Notes: generated by a model from the letters alone, not told the origin. A DNA stretch of 36,923 bases from Nitrospirota bacterium (GCA_003228495.1 QIDY01000413.1:1-36923), one strand, 5' to 3'; shown: positions 24,156-33,765, counted from the stretch's first letter. Program-made: numbers and translations.

Positions 24156-25360
24156 TGCCCAGTTTTCATTACAGAGCTGCGCGTCCGGATGGAACCATTG
24201 TTGAAACAGATGTAGAAGGGGAAACGCCTCGCGCCATTCGCTCACAATTAGAAGCACAAGGGCTGTTGGTTCTGGATCTGAGCGGATCCGGAACACGCTC
24301 TATCGGCCCATGGACATCTCGGCCACGCCCCTTAGCATCACGAGACTTTCTGGTATTTAATCAAGAATTTTTGGCATTAGTGAAAGCTGGGTTACCCATT
24401 TTGCGATGTTTTGATCTCTTAACTGATCGTCTCGGACAAGGAGGGTTTCAACAAGCCTTGCAGTCTGTTCGAGAAAGTATTCGCGGTGGTTCTGCTATTT
24501 CTGAAGCCATGGCCATGCATCCAACCTATTTCCCTGAGCTGTATCAAGCCTCTCTCCGAGCCGGTGAACAAGCTGGAAACCTGCCGGAAGTGCTCAAGCG
24601 ATATATCGACTATTTAAAAATGCTCATCGGAATTCGAGAAAAAGTGGTCAAAGCCACGATTTATCCGTTGTTTTTATTAGGGTTTGGTCTCTTGGTCACT
24701 CTCGGGCTTTTATTTTTCGTTCTGCCATCTTTTGCCGAAGTGTATCAAGACAGTCGTGTAGAATTACCTTGGGCCACACAATTGTTATTGAACATCACCA
24801 ATTCCGCCAGTCAATGGATCGTCGGCATGGTGATCGTTCTAGGAATAGCGAGTGCATGGATCTATTGGTGGCGGTCAACACCTCAAGGACAATGGCGTAT
24901 TGATTGGCTATTTCTCCACGCGCCCGTCTTGGGCCCTCTGTTTCTGAAGAACCAGGTTATTCGTCTTGCGAGGACCCTTTCAACGATTTTGGGTGGCGGC
25001 ATTCCTTTAATGTCAGCTCTTCAGGTCACAGCTCAATCCATGCCCAACAAAGTCTTTGCCAAAGCCTTGGATGCGGTCATTAACCATGTACGAGAGGGGA
25101 CGAGCCTTTCAGCAGCCCTCAAAAAAGAAAATTTTCTTCCGAATTTAACCTTGGAAATGATCGAGGTTGGCGAAACAACGGGGGCATTGGAAACCATGCT
25201 TTTTGAGGTGGCGGAGTTTCATGAAGGCGAGTTGGATTTTCAATTATCCCGGATGATGACCTGGATCGAACCCATTTTCATTATTCTCATTGGCATCATC
25301 TTAGGAGGAGTCGTCATTGCCTTGTATCTTCCTATTTTCCAAATGGCAGGAGCCGTGTAA
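24155..25360 (+). CDS. gspF: Type II secretion inner-membrane platform protein GspF
   Basis: A 401-residue polytopic protein with the GspF/PilC layout: an N-terminal cytoplasmic part (FHYRAARPDGTIVETDVEG), then two repeated T2SSF domains (about 68-190 and 270-392) with three membrane helices (near 165-190, 225-245 and 370-395). Motifs FNQEFLALVKAGLPIL and MIEVGETTGALETML are family hallmarks. It turns ATPase motion into pseudopilus assembly. The GTG start at 24155 overlaps the previous stop by one base (TAGTG). Confidence 0.94.
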   Translation: MPSFHYRAARPDGTIVETDVEGETPRAIRSQLEAQGLLVLDLSGSGTRSIGPWTSRPRPLASRDFLVFNQEFLALVKAGLPILRCFDLLTDRLGQGGFQQALQSVRESIRGGSAISEAMAMHPTYFPELYQASLRAGEQAGNLPEVLKRYIDYLKMLIGIREKVVKATIYPLFLLGFGLLVTLGLLFFVLPSFAEVYQDSRVELPWATQLLLNITNSASQWIVGMVIVLGIASAWIYWWRSTPQGQWRIDWLFLHAPVLGPLFLKNQVIRLARTLSTILGGGIPLMSALQVTAQSMPNKVFAKALDAVINHVREGTSLSAALKKENFLPNLTLEMIEVGETTGALETMLFEVAEFHEGELDFQLSRMMTWIEPIFIILIGIILGGVVIALYLPIFQMAGAV

Positions 25361-25385
25361 CGATTATATTTGAGCCACACATTTT

Positions 25386-27116
25386 ATGACTACACCTGTC
25401 AAACGCATGCCGTTCGAAGAGATTTTAGTAAAAAAAGGTCTGATCTTGGAACGGGAAAAAGACACCTTGCTGGAAACGGCCAGAACCTCGAACCAATCCA
25501 TGGCAGCTATTCTGTTAGAACGTGGGACCTTGACCGAGGAGTCGATTGGCCCAATCCTGGCTGATCAATATGGCCTACCTTGGAATGACTTAGAAGGATT
25601 CCGTGTTCCTAATCCTCTCATGGAATTCATCCCCGTAGAACTCATGCACCGCTATGAATTCGTTCCTATGGAAAAGGAAGACGAAGTCCTCACGATTGCT
25701 ATCGCCAAGCCCCAGGATCTTCGGATGATCGATGAACTGGAGCATCAGCTAGGGTATGAGTTGCGATTGGTCATCTCATCGAAATCGGCCATTCTTAATG
25801 CCTTGAGTAATAGTGAAGGAAACAGTCAAGTTCTCACACGCATTAAAGCCGAATTAGATCCTGTGCTCATCAAAGAAAATGAAAAGGGGGATGAAGTTCT
25901 ATCGGTCGAACGCATTACGCAAGATCTTAGTCCCGTCGTCAAATTGGTCAATACCATTATTTTAACAGCCTTACAAAAACAGGCCAGCGATATTCATGTC
26001 GAACCGACCGATCGGTCTGTTGAAATCAAATTTCGCATTGACGGCGTACTCTATTTGGCGATGGAACCCTTTGATACCGGGATTCACTCCTCTCTTATCT
26101 CCCGGCTCAAAATCATGTCGGAGCTGGATATTGCAGAACGTCGTACTCCCCAAGATGGCCGGTTTAAAATGCTGTTGAATCAACGAACCATCGATTTTCG
26201 GGTTTCCATCCTCCCCAGCGTGTACGGGGAATCCGTCGTCATCCGAATACTAGACAAGCAGCATGTATCAGCAGGCGTTCAAGGTCTACGTCTGGAAGCC
26301 TTGGGATATACCGGCGAAGACCTTCGGCGGTTTCGACGAGCCATTACGCGTCCGTACGGCATGATACTGGTTACGGGCCCGACAGGTAGTGGTAAGACGA
26401 CAACGCTCTACGCCGCCTTGAATGAGATCCATACTGCTGATGACAAAATCATTACGATTGAAGATCCCGTCGAATATCAATTGAAAGGCATTGTACAAAT
26501 CCCCGTCAACGAGAAAAAAGGTCTGACTTTTTCCCGGGGGCTTCGCTCCATTTTGCGACATGATCCTGACAAAATCATGGTAGGAGAAATTCGCGATCTC
26601 GAGACGGCACAAATCGCCATTCAATCAGCCTTAACCGGCCATCTGGTCTTTACAACTGTGCATGCCAATAATGCCTTTGATGTCATTAGCCGGTTTGTCA
26701 ACATGGGCATAGAACCCTACAATTTCGTGGCATCTTTGAGCTGTATTCTTGCGCAACGCCTAGTGCGATCTATTTGCCCAAACTGTCGCGTACCCGTTGA
26801 AATTCACCCTGACCAATGTCAAGAATCCGGCATTGATTATGAAGCCGTTAAACATCAAACATTTTTCGAAGGAAAAGGATGCAATGAATGTCATGGATTA
26901 GGTTTTAGAGGCCGAAAAGCCATTACAGAATTCCTGGATATGACCGAATCCATTAAAGAAATGATTTTAGCCGGAAAATCCTCTTCTGAAATCCGCGTGG
27001 CCGCTATGGCTCAAGGGATGACGTCCTTACGACAAGCTGCTTTGGGCAAAGTGTTTCGTGGAGAAAGCACCCTCAAGGAAATCAATCGAGTGACCCCCAT
27101 TGAAGAAATATCATGA
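25386..27116 (+). CDS. gspE: GspE/PilB assembly ATPase
   Basis: A 576-residue hexameric ATPase that powers pseudopilus growth from the cytoplasm. An N-terminal T2SSE-N (MshEN-like) domain spans about 1-150. Walker A GPTGSGKTTT is near 331-340, Walker B-like KIMVGEIRD near 396-404, and the His box TVHANNAFDVISRF follows. A tetracysteine zinc site (CPNC near 464-467 and CNEC near 499-502) is typical of assembly ATPases rather than PilT. The N domain contains two MshEN-like repeats that in some relatives bind cyclic di-GMP; I cannot tell whether it does so here. Its stop overlaps the next ATG (ATGA). Confidence 0.95.
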   Translation: MTTPVKRMPFEEILVKKGLILEREKDTLLETARTSNQSMAAILLERGTLTEESIGPILADQYGLPWNDLEGFRVPNPLMEFIPVELMHRYEFVPMEKEDEVLTIAIAKPQDLRMIDELEHQLGYELRLVISSKSAILNALSNSEGNSQVLTRIKAELDPVLIKENEKGDEVLSVERITQDLSPVVKLVNTIILTALQKQASDIHVEPTDRSVEIKFRIDGVLYLAMEPFDTGIHSSLISRLKIMSELDIAERRTPQDGRFKMLLNQRTIDFRVSILPSVYGESVVIRILDKQHVSAGVQGLRLEALGYTGEDLRRFRRAITRPYGMILVTGPTGSGKTTTLYAALNEIHTADDKIITIEDPVEYQLKGIVQIPVNEKKGLTFSRGLRSILRHDPDKIMVGEIRDLETAQIAIQSALTGHLVFTTVHANNAFDVISRFVNMGIEPYNFVASLSCILAQRLVRSICPNCRVPVEIHPDQCQESGIDYEAVKHQTFFEGKGCNECHGLGFRGRKAITEFLDMTESIKEMILAGKSSSEIRVAAMAQGMTSLRQAALGKVFRGESTLKEINRVTPIEEIS

Positions 27117-28297
27117 ACATATTTCCAATCAAGCAACCCACGTTGGCTCTCTCCATAGAGGAAGAAACCTTGCGTTTAGTTGAAGTCAAGAAATCTTGGC
27201 GAACAACCACCCTTCAGCAAGTCAAAAATGTACCACTTCCTGTCGGCGTCATTCGTCTATCCTCTGCAAAACCAAACATTGATAATATGGAAACGTTCGT
27301 TGAACAATTGCGCATTCTGACCGAGCCCCTCAAAAAGCCGGTTTCCATTGCCATCAGCCTTCCCGATCTATGTGCCCGCACCAGTGTTTTCGACTTTTCC
27401 ACATTTCCGACAAAAAAAAGCGACCAGATAGCCCTCTTGAATTGGCGTTTCCAACAAGACTTAAAACTAGATACCTCCCAATCGCGCTTGGCGTATGGAG
27501 TCTATATCCCAACATCTCTGGCCAACGGGTCAAAGCATGAAAATCCAGAAAACGTATGGGTCTTAGGAACAGCCATTCGCAACGAAGTTGTGGAGCAATA
27601 TGAACATGCGTGTCTAGACGTTAATCTGATGCCGGTATCTGTGAGCATTTCGGGCCTAGATATCTTTGATTTATACCAACGAACTATCCAAGATATTTTA
27701 AAGGTAGAAGATCGGCGCAGGCCCAAATCCTCTTCCGGGGCAATGTTTCTCTTCATCAGTCATTGGGGGTTCACGTTTTTTTCCTTCAATGACGGATGCC
27801 CACGTTTTGTTCGAACAAAAGCCATCGCCATTCGACCCGATTCAAGTTTTGCATATGAAGATTCATTGCTATCCGGATCAGAAATTCAGGAAACGATTTT
27901 TACAAATGTAGGAGAAAGCACAGAACAAGAGTTGGAATCCCAAGAGACTCACAACCGGAATTGCTCACCCAATCCCTATCCATCCTATACCGCAATGAAA
28001 GTTGAAAAGGAAATCTTAGCGACACTGCAATATCTCCTAGAAACCTTTTCACAAAATGATACAACATCTTCTCCGGAAAATCTTTTTGTTGTGAGTGATC
28101 TTGAACATGGTCATATGCTGCTTCCAAAATCCGAACATATTCAACAAACGGCTAAATTAAGTGGATTAAGAAATGCTCACATACAGGTTACTCAGCTATC
28201 GGCCAACACCCATTTCAAAAACAGAAAAACCCGTTTTGTTCAAGAATCCAATATCTGGTCTGCCTTATCAGGCTATGCCAGCTTAAGGGTGGCATGA
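27113..28297 (+). CDS. pilM: PilM-like actin-fold assembly protein
   Basis: A 394-residue cytoplasmic protein with an actin/FtsA-like fold. It begins with TLALSIEEETLRLVEVKK, then SIAISLPDLCARTSVFDF and FQQDLKLD, as in PilM, which docks to the N-terminus of PilN at the inner membrane. Conservation is looser than in classical PilM, and the mid-region is divergent, as in GspL-type proteins. It overlaps gspE by four bases upstream and pilN by four bases downstream (ATGA). Assignment rests on fold pattern plus position; the family is likely, the exact name less so. Confidence 0.82.
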   Translation: MNIFPIKQPTLALSIEEETLRLVEVKKSWRTTTLQQVKNVPLPVGVIRLSSAKPNIDNMETFVEQLRILTEPLKKPVSIAISLPDLCARTSVFDFSTFPTKKSDQIALLNWRFQQDLKLDTSQSRLAYGVYIPTSLANGSKHENPENVWVLGTAIRNEVVEQYEHACLDVNLMPVSVSISGLDIFDLYQRTIQDILKVEDRRRPKSSSGAMFLFISHWGFTFFSFNDGCPRFVRTKAIAIRPDSSFAYEDSLLSGSEIQETIFTNVGESTEQELESQETHNRNCSPNPYPSYTAMKVEKEILATLQYLLETFSQNDTTSSPENLFVVSDLEHGHMLLPKSEHIQQTAKLSGLRNAHIQVTQLSANTHFKNRKTRFVQESNIWSALSGYASLRVA

Positions 28298-28905
28298 TGG
28301 TTCCTCGCGTCCACATTAAGCTTTCTGCACCGGGGCTCAATCATCTCACATTGACTCAGTTCGGACTAAAAGCAATCATTGCTTTAGGCTTAACCCTCAC
28401 TCTTTCCTTTTGGTGGATAGGCACAACCATAAAGGAACAAATTAATGCCATCGAAAACCAAACACAGAGAATCATCACTCAAACCAGACAGGTCATCGAC
28501 CAAGCAAAAATAACTGGAATTGATTTATCTGATCAGGCTATTCAAAAGATTCCGCAACAAGTTTCTTTTGTAAAACAGGTCCGAGAACGTGTCGGATTTT
28601 CTTGGACCACATTACTAACCGACCTCGAATCTTCCGTTCCAAAACGCATTATAATGAATGCTGTTTCTCTTGATGAAAAGACGAATACCGTGTTGCTCAG
28701 TGGCTCGGCTCAATCGCTCAAAGATTTAAATCTCTTGATCCATCAACTTGAAAAACATCAAGCTTTTCGTGATGTAATTTTGACCCAGCATGCGAATAAA
28801 AAAAAGAAAGGGGCGAAAGGACAACCCTATATTGTCTTTTCCATGAAAGTTTTCTATGAACCCTATGAACCCAATGATCCTCTTTCGAAAACGATGAAGT
28901 CCTAA
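28294..28905 (+). CDS. pilN: PilN-like inner-membrane assembly protein
   Basis: A 203-residue bitopic protein. One membrane helix lies near residues 24-45 (AIIALGLTLTLSFWWIG), followed by a coiled coil (INAIENQTQRIITQTRQVID) and a ferredoxin-like domain with TLLTDLESSVPKRIIMNAVS. This is the PilN pattern. PilN forms a complex with PilM and PilO under the secretin. The short N-terminal cytoplasmic part is where PilM would bind. Two ATG codons in a row occur at 28294 and 28297; either works. Confidence 0.85.
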   Translation: MMVPRVHIKLSAPGLNHLTLTQFGLKAIIALGLTLTLSFWWIGTTIKEQINAIENQTQRIITQTRQVIDQAKITGIDLSDQAIQKIPQQVSFVKQVRERVGFSWTTLLTDLESSVPKRIIMNAVSLDEKTNTVLLSGSAQSLKDLNLLIHQLEKHQAFRDVILTQHANKKKKGAKGQPYIVFSMKVFYEPYEPNDPLSKTMKS

Positions 28906-28911
28906 TACCTC

Positions 28912-29484
28912 ATGATTTCATTTAAATTTCTCCAGCAGTCGAAAACCACGCTTCTTATCTCACGGCATCTCATGCCATTGTTGATCATTGCTGTGTTAGC
29001 AGCACTTTCTTCTGTCGGAATGTTTGCCCTAATGTTCTACCCGGCACAAGATCGATATATTCGGGCCACAGCCATTTTTCAAAGCGCGCAACAAACACAA
29101 GCCAAAATACAAATCGCTCAACAGACTCAAGGGATCATTGCAACGACTTGGAAGGCACTTTCAGATTATCGGAAATTTACGGACCTCAGTCTGGATATTG
29201 CAGATTTGGCGAAACGAAACCATGTGCAAATTCCAGGTATGGGTTATGATTTCAAACCGTTCCCACATAACTTTTTCGCTAAAGGAACCTTTGCCTTCGA
29301 AGCCCAAGGGCCATATGAGGCCATACGAAAATTCATATACGAACTGGAAAAGCGATGGCCGTATTTGTTTATTGAAAAGTTATCAGTGGAGAGCTCTAAA
29401 AAAAAGAACGGAGTTATTTTTAAGATTACCGTTTCGACATTTTTAAAAGAGTTTCCTCGAAATCTTAAGAAAGATAAAGCCTGA
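28912..29484 (+). CDS. pilO: PilO-like inner-membrane assembly protein
   Basis: A 190-residue bitopic protein with a membrane helix near residues 22-45 (LLIIAVLAALSSVGMFALMF), a coiled coil (FQSAQQTQAKIQIAQQ) and a small alpha/beta domain with FEAQGPYEAIRKFIYELEKRWPYLFIEKLSVE, as in PilO. It should pair with the PilN-like protein. It follows pilN by 6 bases, and its stop overlaps the next start by one base (TGATG). Confidence 0.85.
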   Translation: MISFKFLQQSKTTLLISRHLMPLLIIAVLAALSSVGMFALMFYPAQDRYIRATAIFQSAQQTQAKIQIAQQTQGIIATTWKALSDYRKFTDLSLDIADLAKRNHVQIPGMGYDFKPFPHNFFAKGTFAFEAQGPYEAIRKFIYELEKRWPYLFIEKLSVESSKKKNGVIFKITVSTFLKEFPRNLKKDKA

Positions 29485-30059
29485 TGACCAATCAACAAAA
29501 AGGATTCGTCCTTGTCGGATTAATATTGGCCTGGGGAGGTTTAACGGTCTACCAGATGTCAGAAACTTCAGATTCGAGCTCCAGCGATCTCACCACGGCG
29601 ATGACACAAACTCTATTTCCTCTTCCCTCGGTCAAAGACCTCTCTCTGGAGGAATCCTTTCCTAATGCCAGGCAAATTGCGACCTTTTCTCAACCTCGCA
29701 ATATTTTTGCTCCTTTTGGCTTGCCCGATGTTGTTTCCCTTACATCACCTCCAAATCCAATCGCCGATCCACCTGCTCCGGTACCGCCAGGTCCATCCGC
29801 GGCCGATTTGGCCATACAGCGGGCACGGCAACAACTCAACCAATTTCGTTTTCTAGGGTATTTAACAAAAGGGGGAGAAAGTCAGGCATTTCTCACCAAT
29901 GGACAAGCCATCTACATTGTCAAACAGGGAGAAATGTTAGCGGGCAAAGTCCAAGTCCACAAAATTGAGCCGGAAAACATTGTCCTCTCGACTCAAATTT
30001 GGGAGACCGGCAACCAGGTTCAAGCCACCATTCCCTTAACTCCTGAATCCCGCAGCTAA
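29484..30059 (+). CDS. GspC/PilP-like periplasmic connector
   Basis: A 191-residue protein with an N-terminal membrane helix (about 6-24), a Pro-rich linker (NPIADPPAPVPPGPSAAD) and a C-terminal beta domain: FRFLGYLTKGGESQAFLTNG and IYIVKQGEMLAGKVQVHKIE. This beta domain resembles the homology region of GspC and the PilP domain, which link the inner-membrane platform to the secretin N0 domain. The absence of a lipobox favours a GspC-like role over PilP. It ends the tightly packed operon. Confidence 0.78.
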   Translation: MTNQQKGFVLVGLILAWGGLTVYQMSETSDSSSSDLTTAMTQTLFPLPSVKDLSLEESFPNARQIATFSQPRNIFAPFGLPDVVSLTSPPNPIADPPAPVPPGPSAADLAIQRARQQLNQFRFLGYLTKGGESQAFLTNGQAIYIVKQGEMLAGKVQVHKIEPENIVLSTQIWETGNQVQATIPLTPESRS

Positions 30060-30103
30060 TCCAGGACATAGCTCTTTCTGCATAAGCCTGCTATGATTTC
30101 CAT

Positions 30104-30832
30104 ATGATCATGATCCAATTGTTTCTTAACCGCAGGCATCGTCTGATAGCAACAATTTTCTTACGTTTGATCATATTGATTCCAATGCTCTTGTGGTTCT
30201 CTCCCGGATACACGGCAATGTATCGCTGCCATGATCATTCAGGAACAACCGTCCTCACAGATAATCCCGCGCAGTTACAAGACTGTTCACAACTCGAATC
30301 TTCCATCCTTCCTGTTCCCAACATACCTCAAAGCACAGTCGAACTGGCTGCCCCTACCGCATTTCCGCAATCTTATTCTGAACCGTCGGAAACGTCTATT
30401 TCTCAGACCACCAACCAAGAACCTGACCCCCATGCGGACATCATCATCCCATTAAAGAAAATTGGAGGATCGTTTGTTGTTCAAGCAACGCTGAATAAAG
30501 AACGCACGGCTCATCTTATTGTGGATACGGGAGCCTCCTTGACTGTCCTCTCAACAAGGATCGCCATCGATCTTGGCATCCTTGGAACAACCGATACTGA
30601 ACTCCTCACCGTCAACACCGCCGGCGGATCCGTACAGGTCAATATGAACTACCTTTCATCCCTCAATATCGGGAATGCCCGAGCTGAAAATATCGCAGTG
30701 GCCATTCATGATCTTCCTGATATCCCAGAACAGATCGAAGGTCTGTTAGGCATGTCTTTTCTGAAGCATTTCTTGATTACATTAGATGCCGAACATGCGC
30801 GTTTGGTCCTACGACCAAAGCCATCCTCTTAA
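30104..30832 (+). CDS. DUF4124-retropepsin-like aspartic protease
   Basis: A 242-residue exported or membrane-anchored protein. Residues 12-37 are a hydrophobic signal. A short DUF4124-like segment follows (AMYRCHDHSGTTVLTDNP, 39-55), then a Ser/Pro/Thr-rich linker, then a single retropepsin-type domain from about 112 to 240. The catalytic motif is DTGAS at 141-145, and a flap-like region and ILGT-type segment are present. Such clan AA domains act as dimers. It lies 44 bases after the secretion operon on the same strand, so it may process or check secreted proteins; that link is inference. Confidence 0.85.
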   Translation: MIMIQLFLNRRHRLIATIFLRLIILIPMLLWFSPGYTAMYRCHDHSGTTVLTDNPAQLQDCSQLESSILPVPNIPQSTVELAAPTAFPQSYSEPSETSISQTTNQEPDPHADIIIPLKKIGGSFVVQATLNKERTAHLIVDTGASLTVLSTRIAIDLGILGTTDTELLTVNTAGGSVQVNMNYLSSLNIGNARAENIAVAIHDLPDIPEQIEGLLGMSFLKHFLITLDAEHARLVLRPKPSS

Positions 30833-30923
30833 TCTCAGTAAAGGTTTCCCAGTTTAATCGTTTCCGAATAGGGCCTCACGGCACCTGCAAAACAAAGAAT
30901 TTTTCAGCGAAAAAAGGTAGAAA

Positions 30924-32012
30924 TTACTGAGGAAGGGAAAGGGGAGGAAGGGCGCCCAGATAAGGAAATTCGCCAATATGCAGCAGCGAGGAATCTTGGC
31001 GTAGCCGAAAGTCGTCTTTTTGAGGATTCACAAAACCAGGAGCAAAAGTCACATCCGTTTTCCCGGCACGCTGAGGAATAGGAGTCTGAGGAGTCCCGTA
31101 CAACAAATAATTACCTTGATTGTCATAGAGAGCATTAAACGCCAATATGGTATGACTTTGAGGAGAAAATAATAATCCAACCGTGCTATGACCAATAATG
31201 TTTCCTCGAACAGTAGCCTCGGTCTCATCATGAAATGCTATCCCGCCACCATTGCGCACAAGCGTATTTCGAATTAGCTTAGCTTTTGATTGACCGGTTA
31301 TAAGCACGGCTTCAAAAAGATTGTGAGAAATCACATTTTGCCGAAGAGTCACCTCCGAATTGCCTCCGATGGCGATGCCATGGTCATTGTGATGAATCGT
31401 ATTCCCTACGAGCATGCCAGTGGAATTCGCAAAGGCCACACCGGTGGTCTCACTCTCCCCAATAATGCAATCTTCTAAGTAGACCCCTTGAACTTGTTGG
31501 ATAAAGACCATCCCTTTCACCTGAATCTGTTTAAGGTGAACACCGCTTCCATTAAAGATCCCCACACCCAACCCACCATGTTGCATCACCGTCAAACCTT
31601 GAATGGTGACATTGGCCGCACCATACGGCCATTTGCCAATATGTAACGATCCGACTCGTTTTTCTCCCGTAATGAACACCTGATCAAGGCCTTCTCCGAT
31701 AATCATCAAGCCTTCTTTACTGTGAACCGTCACATCTTCGGCATAGGTTCCTGCTTTAATTAATATCGTATCCCCGGATGCAGCTTGGTCAATCGCTTCT
31801 TGAATCAAGGTAAATTGTCCAGATCCATCCAAAGCCACCTGCCAAACATTTGAAGCGGAGAGCTTGGAAACCTCCTCACTAGGAGAATTTGCCAAGACCA
31901 CCTCCGGCAGTCGAAGGAAAATCAAACCAGCCACACCAAAAAAACATCCAACCGCTATCCTCAAAAATCTAGGCATGCCCATAGGTTCTTGTCTAGCTAA
32001 TAATCGAGCCAT
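30924..32012 (-). CDS. Secreted right-handed beta-helix protein
   Basis: A 362-residue protein with a signal peptide (MPRFLRIAVGCFFGVAGLIF within the first 45 residues). The first folded part, GSGQFTLIQEAIDQAASGDT and LIKAGTYAEDV, is the usual opening of pectate-lyase-like and NosD-type helices. Many turns follow with the pattern N-x-I-x-x-N or NTIHHNDHGIAIGGNSEVTL. Such proteins bind or cut polysaccharides, or hold metals; no catalytic set is clear here. The start is uncertain: I use the ATG at 32012, others lie at 31982 and 31976, and a TTG at 32093 is unlikely. It is convergent with the retropepsin gene. Confidence 0.83.
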   Translation of the reverse strand: MARLLARQEPMGMPRFLRIAVGCFFGVAGLIFLRLPEVVLANSPSEEVSKLSASNVWQVALDGSGQFTLIQEAIDQAASGDTILIKAGTYAEDVTVHSKEGLMIIGEGLDQVFITGEKRVGSLHIGKWPYGAANVTIQGLTVMQHGGLGVGIFNGSGVHLKQIQVKGMVFIQQVQGVYLEDCIIGESETTGVAFANSTGMLVGNTIHHNDHGIAIGGNSEVTLRQNVISHNLFEAVLITGQSKAKLIRNTLVRNGGGIAFHDETEATVRGNIIGHSTVGLLFSPQSHTILAFNALYDNQGNYLLYGTPQTPIPQRAGKTDVTFAPGFVNPQKDDFRLRQDSSLLHIGEFPYLGALPPLSLPQ

Positions 32013-32156
32013 CAGCAGATTGGAGTAAGCAAAAGAAAGATCGTATGCATAGCACTTCTTATTCACATACCTGATGATATTCAACAGGGTCAAGTTAAGG
32101 CAAAAGTTATTTCTATTTATTGTTGCCCATCTTCCTCTATGCTATCGTTGGGCATC

Positions 32157-32789
32157 ATGATGATAGTGGGATTAACCGGTGGTTTAGGGGCTGGAAAAAC
32201 GACTATCGCAAACCTATTTCAAGATTGTGGGGCGAAAGTCATTGATGCCGACCAACTGGCCCGGGATGTCGTCAAACCTAGGAAACCGGCCTGGACGGAG
32301 ATAAAAAAGCAATTTGGACCAAGAGTATTTCACTCGGATCAAACGCTGAATCGGCAGGCCCTGGCCCAAATAGTGTTTGGGAATCCTCAAAAGCTAAAAA
32401 TACTCCAAAATATTATTCATCCGCGAGTAGCCCGGGAACAGACCATACAGGTAAAAGCTATCAGCAAAGCCTTTCCTCAGGCCGTGATTATTTATGATGC
32501 AGCCTTATTAATTGAAGCCAAGGCACATCTTCGAATGGATCATATCATCGTCATCAAGACAGACCGCGCTACTCAAATCGCCCGCGTATGTCATAGAGAT
32601 AGACTCACGAAAACCGAAGCGCTACGCCGCATTAAACAACAAATGCCTCTTCGCCAAAAATTGCACTATGCAGATACAATCTTAGACGGAACATGGCCTC
32701 GGTCCCAGTTGCGTCCTGTGGTGAAATCATTGTATAGGACTTATCAACAGGAAGCTCGTCAGCTAAACCTAAAGCAACGCCTGGCTTGA
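32157..32789 (+). CDS. coaE: Dephospho-CoA kinase
   Basis: CoaE phosphorylates dephospho-CoA, the last step of coenzyme A synthesis. The P-loop GLTGGLGAGKTT lies in the first 20 residues, followed by VIDADQLARDVV and IIHPRVAREQ, all family hallmarks. Length is about 210 residues from the ATG at 32157; another in-frame ATG at 32139 would add six residues. The lid segment HRDRLTKTEALRRIKQQMP is complete. It opens a plus-strand group with trxB and thiI, 52 bases before trxB. Confidence 0.94.
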   Translation: MMIVGLTGGLGAGKTTIANLFQDCGAKVIDADQLARDVVKPRKPAWTEIKKQFGPRVFHSDQTLNRQALAQIVFGNPQKLKILQNIIHPRVAREQTIQVKAISKAFPQAVIIYDAALLIEAKAHLRMDHIIVIKTDRATQIARVCHRDRLTKTEALRRIKQQMPLRQKLHYADTILDGTWPRSQLRPVVKSLYRTYQQEARQLNLKQRLA

Positions 32790-32841
32790 TTCAAAACACA
32801 ACAGTATTATCTTTTTCATATAGTGGTAAAGGAGTAAAACG

Positions 32842-33765
32842 ATGGTATCTGACGTTCTTATCCTTGGTTCCGGCCCGGCGGGACTAACCGCAGCCGTCTA
32901 CAGCGCCAGAGCGAATCTGTCACCTCTCTTAATCGATGGTTCACAACCCGGGGGGCAGTTGACCTTGACCACTGACGTGGAAAACTTCCCCGGCTTTCCC
33001 AAAGGGATCATGGGACCACAGCTTATTCAAGATATGCGCACACAAGCCGAGCGATTTGGGACGCAATTTCGCCACGGCCATGTCAGTGAAGTGGATCTTC
33101 AGTCACAACCTTTTCGAATCACCGTGGATGGCGAAGAAACCATTGAAACCAAAACGCTCATTATTTCCACAGGCGCGTCGGCCAATTTACTGGGTTTGCC
33201 CTCCGAGAACCGCTTGATGGGACACGGGGTCTCAACGTGTGCCACCTGTGATGGATTTTTTTTTCGTGGAAAAGACATTGCGGTAGTGGGTGGTGGCGAT
33301 AGCGCAGTCGAGGAAGCTACCTTCCTCACAAAATTCGCCTCAAAAGTCACCCTCATTCATCGACGGGATAAGTTACGGGCATCAAAAATCATGCAAGACC
33401 GTGCCATGAAAAATGAAAAAATTGCTTTTCAATGGAATAGTACTTTAGAAGAAGTGATTGGTGATGAAGTTGTAACCGGCATCCGGCTTCGAAATATCCA
33501 AACGAATCAAACAGAAGACCTCTCCTTATCAGGCGTCTTTATCGCCATCGGCCACACACCCAATACCGGTTTATTCAAAGGACAAATCGATATGGATGAG
33601 CAAGGATATATTCGTACGCAGCCCTATCGCACCACCACGAATATCCCCGGGGTGTTCGCCGCAGGCGATGTGCAGGATTCTAACTATCGGCAAGCCATCA
33701 CAGCCGCAGGTTCTGGTTGCATGGCGGCCATCGATGCCGAACGGTATTTAGAAGCCGCGCACTGA
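32842..33765 (+). CDS. trxB: Thioredoxin reductase
   Basis: A 307-residue flavoprotein that reduces thioredoxin with NADPH in the cytoplasm. The FAD motif GSGPAGLTAAVY is at 9-20, the redox pair CATC at 133-136 (STCATCDGFFF), the NADPH-binding GGGDSAVEEA follows, and the C-terminal FAD segment GVFAAGDVQDSNYRQ is intact. The start is fixed by AAAGGAG upstream of the ATG at 32842. Its stop shares a base with the thiI start (TGATG). Confidence 0.96.
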   Translation: MVSDVLILGSGPAGLTAAVYSARANLSPLLIDGSQPGGQLTLTTDVENFPGFPKGIMGPQLIQDMRTQAERFGTQFRHGHVSEVDLQSQPFRITVDGEETIETKTLIISTGASANLLGLPSENRLMGHGVSTCATCDGFFFRGKDIAVVGGGDSAVEEATFLTKFASKVTLIHRRDKLRASKIMQDRAMKNEKIAFQWNSTLEEVIGDEVVTGIRLRNIQTNQTEDLSLSGVFIAIGHTPNTGLFKGQIDMDEQGYIRTQPYRTTTNIPGVFAAGDVQDSNYRQAITAAGSGCMAAIDAERYLEAAH

